Shown: in pieces, positions 58,158-64,000 of the stretch | Layout of the letters: every line of letters starts with the position of its first letter | Position numbering within the stretch: position 1 is the stretch's first letter | Assembly: GCA_036377595.1 (NCBI GenBank) | Contig: DASUYB010000103.1 | Span: 1 to 64,000 of the forward strand | Direction: 5' to 3' | Length of the DNA: 64,000 nt | Source: Longimicrobium sp. | Lineage (GTDB): Bacteria; Gemmatimonadota; Gemmatimonadetes; Longimicrobiales; Longimicrobiaceae | Notes under the pieces: model-generated | The model's database searches: none | The model's input: only the letters and a program-made list of their open reading frames with translations | What the model was told of the DNA's origin: nothing | Position numbers and translations under genes: made by a program

Positions 58158-58331
58158 ATGAAGATCCGTATTGCCGTGCTCGCCGCGATGATCCTGGCCA
58201 ACGTGGCGGCCTGTGCGCAGTCCCCGACCGCTGTTGATCCGAGCCGCCGTTCCCCGGTGCCTTCCGTGCGCGAGGGCGATGTGACCGACACGACCTCGAG
58301 AGGCGGCGGACTCCTCGGGAGCAACCACTGA
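58158..58331 (+). CDS. Tiny lipoprotein ending in GGGLLGSNH
   Basis: 57 residues. The lipobox is LANVAAC; the mature peptide is a short disordered Ser/Pro/Asp tail ending RGGGLLGSNH. ATG 58158 has AAGGACC upstream. The frame is open to 58062 but only this start gives a lipoprotein signal. Its stop is three bases from the stop of the convergent TPR gene. Function unknown; a surface-attached or released signalling peptide is one possibility. Confidence 0.55.
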   Translation: MKIRIAVLAAMILANVAACAQSPTAVDPSRRSPVPSVREGDVTDTTSRGGGLLGSNH

Positions 58332-58334
58332 ACC

Positions 58335-59639
58335 TTAGGTGGCGGCGAGCTCCAACACTCCTGGCGCAGTGAGGACGGCAACGAACCGCCGGGCGAGTTC
58401 TGTTGCCGCACTCTCTTCCGCCGAACGGGAGATGCGCGTGGAAGAAGCCGTCTCCCGCTGTGCAGCCTCTAGAACCGCCTCCGCTTCGATCGACACGCGG
58501 CCTTCGCCTCGCCTGCGGGCAATCGACATCGCCTCGTCCGCATAGCCGGCCGCAGCCTGCGCGTCTCCAAGCGAGAGCGCGCCGTGCGCAAGGCCGAGAA
58601 GCGTTCTGGCCGCGGTCTCACCTGGAATAGCCGGGTCACTCAACAAATCGTCCACCAGTGCGGCGGCCGCGACGAACATCTCGCGGTCGCCAAGCGCTCC
58701 TGCCGCACGGCCGACGAGCCCCTGAACGATGGGTCGCACGGCCGGTTCGTCGATCACGTCGGCGAGCGCGAGCGCAACCTGGAGCGCAGCGGCAAACTCG
58801 CCGCGCAGCATCCAGTACATCGCCACGTCGTACGCCAGGCGAGGCACGTTCTCATTGCCGGGCTCGTAATTGTCCAGCGCGCGTGCCGCCAGCGTATCCG
58901 TGTGGGGCCCAGCCTCGGTCGCCACCTCGATGTCGAACAGGTTGTGATACGATGCAGCCACCAGCTCCCTGACCCCGTGGCGGGTCGCAGCGGCGAGGCA
59001 ACGCTGGTGCATGCGTCGGGCGGCGGGGAAGTTCCCCCGCTGGAAATGCAGGTTGCCCATGCCGGCCAGCGCGGACGTGAACGCATTCCAGTCCTGCGCC
59101 TCCCGGGCCTGCACCGTCGCGCGCGTGTACCAGCTCTCGGCACGGTCGTACTCGGCGAGCTTTCGGGCGACGCGGCCGACGATGAATGCCAGCGACGCCG
59201 ATTCGGGGGACACCAGGGCGGCGGCCTGCGAGAACTCCAGCACGGTGTGCATGGCGCCGCGCTGCTCGGCCCACGCGGCCACGCGGCGGCAGGCGTTCAC
59301 CAGGCGCAGCACGTCGGCGCCGGCGGGGTCGCGGAGCAGGTCGGTGAAGACGGACAGGGGGGCGCGGAGCTCGGGATCGACGTCGGCGTGCGCCAGCTCG
59401 TCGCGGCGCGTACGGGCGGCGTCGCCGGCGAACAGGGCGGCGCGGCTGCCGGCCGGGGTCTCGGCCCAGAGAAGCACGTTGCGGGCCGAGCGCCAGAGCG
59501 TCAGCCCGAGATCGCCGGGGATTTCGTCCAGAATGGAAATGGCCTCCACCCGCTCGATGCCGCGTGTGAGGGCCGGAGGGACGCGCTGCCGCCGGTTCGG
59601 GCTGGGCTGGCGGGTGCGGCGGCTGGTGGCGAGGCGCAT
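58335..59639 (-). CDS. TPR-repeat protein
   Basis: 434 residues, all helical, no signal peptide. TPR-type helices run from about 130 to 400 (YDRAESWYTRATVQAREAQD, NLHFQRGNFPAARRMHQRCLAAA, ARALDNYEPGNENVPRLAYDVAMYW, ALSLGDAQAAAGYADEAMSIAR). The N-terminal 60 residues are basic (RRTRQPSPNRRQRV), possibly nucleic-acid binding, but no helix-turn-helix is recognised. Converges tail-to-tail with a tiny lipopeptide gene, recalling peptide/TPR-receptor pairs. Function unknown. Confidence 0.65.
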   Translation of the reverse strand: MRLATSRRTRQPSPNRRQRVPPALTRGIERVEAISILDEIPGDLGLTLWRSARNVLLWAETPAGSRAALFAGDAARTRRDELAHADVDPELRAPLSVFTDLLRDPAGADVLRLVNACRRVAAWAEQRGAMHTVLEFSQAAALVSPESASLAFIVGRVARKLAEYDRAESWYTRATVQAREAQDWNAFTSALAGMGNLHFQRGNFPAARRMHQRCLAAATRHGVRELVAASYHNLFDIEVATEAGPHTDTLAARALDNYEPGNENVPRLAYDVAMYWMLRGEFAAALQVALALADVIDEPAVRPIVQGLVGRAAGALGDREMFVAAAALVDDLLSDPAIPGETAARTLLGLAHGALSLGDAQAAAGYADEAMSIARRRGEGRVSIEAEAVLEAAQRETASSTRISRSAEESAATELARRFVAVLTAPGVLELAAT

Positions 59640-60140
59640 GTCGGGTTCGAGCGGAAACGGCGGGGCCGGTTGCACGTATCCCGGAAGCGTACGGCGCAAG
59701 ATAACCGGGCGCAAGCGAAAAGTTCCTGGGCGCCGCGCGCGGGAGGGCGGCGCGCGGCCGTAGAGACAATCTTATACAAACCGTCGCGTTTCGGAACCTC
59801 CCCGGTACAATTTCTTTTCACCGTGAACGCATCTGCCGATTCTGCATCAGGTTCGCCCAACCTGACGCTCCGTGGTTTCCTCGTTTTTCCTCCTCGATCT
59901 CCGGCCCATCAGTCCGCCCCGGACGCCGTGACGCTGCCGGCGGGGCGCGGGCCGGCTTCGCGCGCGGGGCGGGAGCGCGGTAGATTGGCTGTCGGCTCGC
60001 GGGCCTCGGTGTCGCCCAGGACGATGCAGCGACGGCTCGCGGCCGAGATCATCATCCCACCAGTTTGAAACTTTCGGGGCCTGTCCGGCGTGGAGCATGC
60101 GTATCCCGCCGCGCGAGGACCGACCCGGAGGCCGCCAACC
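59640..60140. other. Intergenic region between divergent genes
   Basis: 501 bases. The portion 59760-59830 is AT-richer (CAATCTTATACAAACC, CAATTTCTTTTCACC) and probably contains the TPR-gene promoter. No gene or repeat supported. Confidence 0.45.
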
Positions 60141-61328
60141 GTGACCGACACCCGCTTCCACCGACGCCAGGACGACCCGTCTCCGTTTCCGCCGGAGCCG
60201 GACTTCGATCCGCGCTGGGAGCACGAGGTGGCGGAGCTCGAGGAAGAGGCGAAGAAGGCCGGTCCCCTCCGCTGGGTGCGCTGGGTGGTGGTGCTGGCCC
60301 TCCTGGCGCTGGCGGTGCACCTGATCATGCCGCAGCTGGGCGACCTGCAGGACTCCGCCAGGGTGCTCCGCACCATGCGGCCGTGGGCGGTGGGGCTGGC
60401 GATCCTTTCCGAGCTGCTGAGCTACGTGGCGCTGGGCTACATGATGAGGCGCATCGTGGGGCTCACCGGGCAGGTGCTGACGCTGAACCGCGCGTTCGCG
60501 GTGACGCTGGCGTCGGGCGCCGTGGGGCTGGTGGCGGGCGGGCTGGTGGGGATCGGCGGGAGCAGCTTCCGCTGGCTGCGCGACGCGGGGATCCGCGCGG
60601 AGGGCGCGCTGCTGGCCGGGTGGCTGCCCACGCTGCTGAACGCCGCCACCATCGCCGCGTTCGCGCTGGTGGGGATGGTGGAGCTGGTCATCTTCCAGGA
60701 TCTGTCCACCACGCTGTGGATCGCGTTCAGCCTGTCGCTGGCGCTGCTGGTGGCGGTGGCCGGGGCGCTGCTCTGGGGCTCCAGCCACCGCGACGCGGCC
60801 AAGCGCCGGCTCTGCATGCTGCAGGAGAAGTGGGCGCGGCTGCGGAAGAAGGAGCCGCAGCCGGAGCGACTGTTGGGCACGGTGGACCGCCTCTTCGACG
60901 CGTTCCACATCCTCAAGACGCGCGGCTGGAAGGCGCCGGTAGCCGCGGCGGCGATGGGCGTGGTGCTGGACATGGGCGCCATGTTCTGGCTCTTCGTCGC
61001 CGCCGGGCACCCGGTGACGCCCGGCAAGCTGCTGTCGGGGTACGCGCTGCCGCTGCTGCTGGGCAAGGTGGCCGTGATCCCCGGCGGCATCGGGCTGGTG
61101 GAGGGGACGATGATCGCGCTGTACCACGGCTTCGGCGTGCCGGCGGCCACGGCCACGGTGGTGGTGCTGGCCTATCGCGTGATCGCGTTCTGGATGCCGA
61201 ACTTCATCGGCTTCGGGATGATCCCCCTGCTGCAGATCCCCACCAAGCGCACCGGCCGCGACATCCCCCCGCGGTGGGGGCGGCGCGAGACGGATCGCCA
61301 GCCCACGGAGACGTCGTCGGCCGGATAG
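60141..61328 (+). CDS. LPG-synthase/flippase-like membrane protein (UPF0104 type)
   Basis: 395 residues with about eight membrane segments in the layout of the lysylphosphatidylglycerol synthase transmembrane region: VTLASGAVGLVAGGLVGIGG, TRGWKAPVAAAAMGVVLDMG and LGKVAVIPGGIGLVEGTMIALYHGFG are family-typical. No aminoacyl-transferase domain follows, so a lipid flippase-like role is more likely than synthesis of lysyl-PG. GTG 60141 with GGAGG upstream is chosen over GTG 60090. Confidence 0.83.
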   Translation: MTDTRFHRRQDDPSPFPPEPDFDPRWEHEVAELEEEAKKAGPLRWVRWVVVLALLALAVHLIMPQLGDLQDSARVLRTMRPWAVGLAILSELLSYVALGYMMRRIVGLTGQVLTLNRAFAVTLASGAVGLVAGGLVGIGGSSFRWLRDAGIRAEGALLAGWLPTLLNAATIAAFALVGMVELVIFQDLSTTLWIAFSLSLALLVAVAGALLWGSSHRDAAKRRLCMLQEKWARLRKKEPQPERLLGTVDRLFDAFHILKTRGWKAPVAAAAMGVVLDMGAMFWLFVAAGHPVTPGKLLSGYALPLLLGKVAVIPGGIGLVEGTMIALYHGFGVPAATATVVVLAYRVIAFWMPNFIGFGMIPLLQIPTKRTGRDIPPRWGRRETDRQPTETSSAG

Positions 61329-61374
61329 ATTTCGCCATCTCCCTCTCCATCCCATTCTCCCGCTCGAAGGACGG

Positions 61375-61863
61375 TCAGCGCGGCACCATGTCGCGCAGGC
61401 TGCACAGGCGCAGCTCGGGCACGTGCTCGCGGCCCGCGACGCCGCGGTTGTGGCGAAAGACGCGGCGCACGTCGGTGGGGAGGGTGCGGTCCTCCAGGTA
61501 CGCGTCGTAGCGACGGATCACCTCGCTCTCGACGGCCAGCAGCGCGCCGCAGGCGGCGGAGAGCACGCGGTGCGAGGGCACCGCTCCGGCGCTCCACCGG
61601 CTCGGCGGGACGCCCAGGCCGCGGTCGGTGTAGAGCAGGCCGATCAGCTCGGCGTGGTTGCGCTCGACGGCCGCCCACCCGGCGAACGGCGGCACGGCGC
61701 CGAAGTCGCGCGCGAAGCGCTCGTACGCGGCGGACGAGCGGTACTCCTCCTGGATCATCGCATCCATCGCCGCCACGACGGGGTCGACGCGCGGCGCACC
61801 ATCAGCGCACAGCGCCACGCCGGCCAGCAGCAGGAGCGGAATCGCCATCGTCTGTCTCATCAT
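61375..61863 (-). CDS. Secreted ferritin-like (DUF2202-type) protein
   Basis: 162 residues with a Sec signal (MAIPLLLLAGVALCADG). The mature part is a helix bundle with EEYRSSAAYERFARDFG, FAGWAAVERNHAELIG and AVESEVIRRYDAYLE, matching the Glu/His pattern of ferritin-like domains of the DUF2202 type, so a di-iron site is plausible though not proven. Periplasmic or secreted. Function unknown; possibly oxidative-stress protection. Confidence 0.65.
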   Translation of the reverse strand: MMRQTMAIPLLLLAGVALCADGAPRVDPVVAAMDAMIQEEYRSSAAYERFARDFGAVPPFAGWAAVERNHAELIGLLYTDRGLGVPPSRWSAGAVPSHRVLSAACGALLAVESEVIRRYDAYLEDRTLPTDVRRVFRHNRGVAGREHVPELRLCSLRDMVPR

Positions 61864-62061
61864 CCCCCTTCCCTATCGCCCTGATCGACAGATCCACCTG
61901 GCGCTGTGCACGCTAGGGCGAGCGGGAGATCGGAATGGACGGGAGATGGAGGGCACTCGCGGCGCGGAAAGCTCCGCGAATGCGTGTGGTGCGGCGCCGG
62001 ACAGGACCAAGACGACGTTCCGCCGGGCGATCATCTGCCCGGCGATTTCCTCGATCAAAGC

Positions 62062-62097
62062 CGAAAACCCTCTCCAGCGCGCCGGAGAGGGTTTTCG
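62062..62097 (-). terminator. Terminator of persulfide-dioxygenase-like gene
   Basis: Perfect 14-bp stem CGAAAACCCTCTCC / GGAGAGGGTTTTCG with 8-nt loop, 20 bases past the minus-strand stop. The stem's A/T base provides a short U-run. Confidence 0.75.
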
Positions 62098-62116
62098 CGT
62101 TTCGGATCGAGATCGA

Positions 62117-63553
62117 TCAGACCGCGACCGGCACTTCGCGTTCGATGGGGCGGCCGGCACGGACCCACTCGGCGTAGTCGCCGGCGAGGTGGACGACGTC
62201 GGTGAAGCCGCGCGCCTTGAGCAGCGCGGCTGCGATCCCTGCCCGCGCGCCGGTCTGGCAGTGGACGACCAGCGTACGGTCGCGCGGGAGCTCCCCGAGG
62301 CGCTCGGGCAGGCGGCCCAGCGGCAGGTTCACCGCGCCGGGGAGGTGGCCGGGCTCGAACTCCGACGAGTTGCGCACGTCCACGATCTCCGCCGCGCCGG
62401 CGGGGCGCAGGGCCTCCAGCTCGTCCGCGGAGATGTAGGGCACCGAGCCCGCGCGGCCGCTCTCGCGCACCGCGGCATCCACCGCCTCGGGGGAGAAGAA
62501 GCCGGCGACGTCGTCGATGCCGATCATCGCCAGGTCGCGCACCGTCTCGGCCACGCTCTCGTCCTCGATCACCAGCCACACCGGGCGCCCGTACGGGACG
62601 ATGGAGCCGGCCCAGGTGACGAACGACTTCCCCAGCGGCACGCTGAGCGTCCCCGGGACGTGGCGCGCGGCGAAGGCCTCGGCGCGGCGCGTGTCGAGCA
62701 CCGTCTCGCCGGCGGCGGCGAGGGCGGCCAGCTGCGCGGCGGGAAGGCGGCGCGGCGCGCGGAAGCCGCCCAGCACGCGCGGCCCGTCGCGGTTCACCCG
62801 CTTCATCTCCGCGAAGTACATGGGCGGCTCGGGCTGCCCGGCCAGCACCTCGCGCACGAACGCGTCCTCGTCGTCGGCCGCCAATCCCCAGTTGAACAGC
62901 TTCTCGTAGCCCAGCGTGCTGGAGGGGACGGCGCCGAGCGCCTTGCCGCACGCCGAGCCGGCGCCGTGCGCGGGCCACAGCTGCACCCAGTCCGGAAGCG
63001 CGGCCTTGAAGCGCCGCAGCGAGGCGAACAGGGTGCGCGCGCCGGCCTCCATCGTTCCCGCGTAGTGGGCGGCGCGCTCCAGCAGGTCGGGGCGGCCGAC
63101 GTCGCCGACGAACACGAAGTCGCCGGTGAACACGCCCATGGGCCGGTCGGCGCCGGCGGTGTCGGTGACGACGAGGCAGACGTGCTCGGGGGTGTGCCCC
63201 GGGGTGTGCATCACGTCGATGCGCACGTTGCCGACCATGAAGCGCGACCCGTCCTCCATCAGCACGGCGCCCGCATCCTTCGCCCAGCGATAGCGCCACT
63301 CCTCGCCGCCCTCGGCGGAGAGGTAGGGCGTGGCGCCGGTGCAGCGGGCCAGCTCGCGCGCGCCGGAGACGAAGTCGGCGTGGATGTGCGTCTCGGCGAC
63401 GTGGGTGATGCGGAGCTTCTCGCGCGCGGCGGCGTCGAGGTACCGGCCGACGTCGCGGTTGGGATCGACGACCAGCGCCTCGCCGGTGGCGTCGCACCCC
63501 ACCAGCCAACTCGCGTGCGCCAGCTTCTCGTCGTAGAAACGCTTGAGGATCAT
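62117..63553 (-). CDS. Metallo-beta-lactamase-fold persulfide dioxygenase-like protein with two rhodanese domains
   Basis: 478 residues. MBL domain (about 1-250) with metal ligands in ETHIHADFVSG, MHTPGHTPEH, FTGDFVFVGDVG and LWPAHGAGS, as in ETHE1/CstB-type persulfide dioxygenases. Then rhodanese 1 (about 265-365), whose active-site loop lacks Cys (VWLVIEDESV), and rhodanese 2 (about 375-475) with VVHCQTGARAG and an intact Cys. Likely oxidises glutathione or protein persulfide to sulfite, with the second rhodanese handling sulfane sulfur. ATG 63553; followed by terminator at 62062-62097. Confidence 0.88.
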   Translation of the reverse strand: MILKRFYDEKLAHASWLVGCDATGEALVVDPNRDVGRYLDAAAREKLRITHVAETHIHADFVSGARELARCTGATPYLSAEGGEEWRYRWAKDAGAVLMEDGSRFMVGNVRIDVMHTPGHTPEHVCLVVTDTAGADRPMGVFTGDFVFVGDVGRPDLLERAAHYAGTMEAGARTLFASLRRFKAALPDWVQLWPAHGAGSACGKALGAVPSSTLGYEKLFNWGLAADDEDAFVREVLAGQPEPPMYFAEMKRVNRDGPRVLGGFRAPRRLPAAQLAALAAAGETVLDTRRAEAFAARHVPGTLSVPLGKSFVTWAGSIVPYGRPVWLVIEDESVAETVRDLAMIGIDDVAGFFSPEAVDAAVRESGRAGSVPYISADELEALRPAGAAEIVDVRNSSEFEPGHLPGAVNLPLGRLPERLGELPRDRTLVVHCQTGARAGIAAALLKARGFTDVVHLAGDYAEWVRAGRPIEREVPVAV

Positions 63554-63723
63554 GGAGATGCAGGTCAATGGATCCCGTCGGCGCGCCATCGGCTCGCGGC
63601 GCGCGAAGAAGGTCTGCCCGCGCGCCGGTGCCGTCAAGTGCGCCGTGCGGACGGGAACGCCGCGGCGACCCGGCGTGCGCGATCCCGCCGCCTCACGTCC
63701 CGAAGCGGCGGGATCGCACGCGC

Positions 63724-63960
63724 TCAGACGGCGGCGAGCACCGGCGCCGGCTCGACCGCCAGCGCGTTGGCCACGCGCCGTACGCCCCACACGCGCCGCG
63801 CGGCCGTCTCCGCGGCATGCCGCCCCGCGACGGTGGGGACGGCGCCGGTGAGGGTGACGTCGCGGCCGCGCACCGTCACCGCGACCGTCGCGGGGTCGAT
63901 CTCCGGCTCCCACGCCAGCTCGTCGAGCACGTCGCGCTGGAGCTCGGCGGGCGTCCTCAT
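63724..63960 (-). CDS. BON-domain protein
   Basis: 78 residues, one BON domain: YWEPEID-type start (ELAWEPEIDPATVAVTVRGRDVTLTGAVPTVAGRHAAETAARRVWGVRRVANAL). BON proteins bind phospholipid or link envelope to cytoplasm; no signal peptide is present here, so it is cytoplasmic or membrane-peripheral. ATG 63960 has GGGAG upstream; GTG 63987 and ATG 63966 are alternatives. Ends 170 bases before the MBL-rhodanese start on the same strand. Confidence 0.75.
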   Translation of the reverse strand: MRTPAELQRDVLDELAWEPEIDPATVAVTVRGRDVTLTGAVPTVAGRHAAETAARRVWGVRRVANALAVEPAPVLAAV

Positions 63961-64000
63961 TCCCATCTCCCGCTCGTCCGCGCTCACAGCGCCAGCGCGG

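Overview
The window is GC-rich chromosomal DNA with a diderm, aerobic-heterotroph gene set: a BamA/TamA-like outer-membrane barrel, many lipoproteins, c-type cytochrome and SulP/CLC transporters. Gene content, the short sigma-70 lacking region 1.1, a DUF4249 lipoprotein, Cys-rich peptide precursors and the style of interspersed repeats suggest a Gemmatimonadota member, most likely Longimicrobium-like. That placement is inference from gene content, not a search result. I see no rRNA, tRNA, CRISPR, prophage or intact IS element.

Layout. 1-5 kb: DMT permease, DUF5335 protein, PAS-PAS-GAF histidine kinase, PAP2 phosphatase. 5.7-9.7 kb: MFS exporter, secreted M14 peptidase, lipoprotein. 9.8-11 kb: an Rrf2 regulator and an NmrA-like reductase sharing a palindromic operator. 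11.3-13.2 kb: GNAT, a decayed duplicate of a HAD gene end, and the intact HAD gene. 13.4-16.3 kb: small membrane proteins and a two-gene minimal ABC module. 16.7-29 kb, all on the minus strand: SDR, propeller lipoprotein, a CYTH/degenerate-Nudix/PPK1 fusion, an outer-membrane barrel coupled to a metallophosphatase lipoprotein, DUF4956 and DUF4249 proteins (an envelope and polyphosphate neighbourhood). 29-36 kb: an orphan PycTM-like effector, RsgA, the sigma factor, a LytS/LytTR pair, a di-haem cytochrome c. 36-41 kb: divergent CLC channel and SulP transporter, then a candidate small RNA and a lipoprotein. 41.6-48.5 kb: amidohydrolase remnant, MarR-GNAT fusion, 5-formyl-THF cyclo-ligase, PsuG, a PLP decarboxylase, SDR, GT9-like protein. 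48.6-54 kb: DUF6438 lipoprotein overlapping a PAS-GGDEF-EAL protein, nucleoside deaminase plus DUF6986 aldolase-like protein. 53.9-64 kb: two convergent Cys-rich RiPP-like precursors, propeller protein, RNB ribonuclease, a tiny lipopeptide tail-to-tail with a TPR protein, a flippase-like membrane protein, a ferritin-like protein, a persulfide-dioxygenase/rhodanese fusion and a BON protein.

Intergenic space is unusually structured. (i) About ten long hairpins built from short reiterated phrases (such as CTCACGCAGAG) lie 3' of genes and probably end transcripts. (ii) Four-armed repeats of the types GTCATTCCGAG/GAGGAATCT and GTCATCCTGAG/GAAGGATCT keep pairing between arms across subfamilies. (iii) A third palindromic family is complete near 51.6 kb. 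The most rewarding leads are the RiPP-like peptide pair, the triple-domain PPK1, the orphan PycTM-like protein, the Rrf2 operator pair, and the two structured repeat families.
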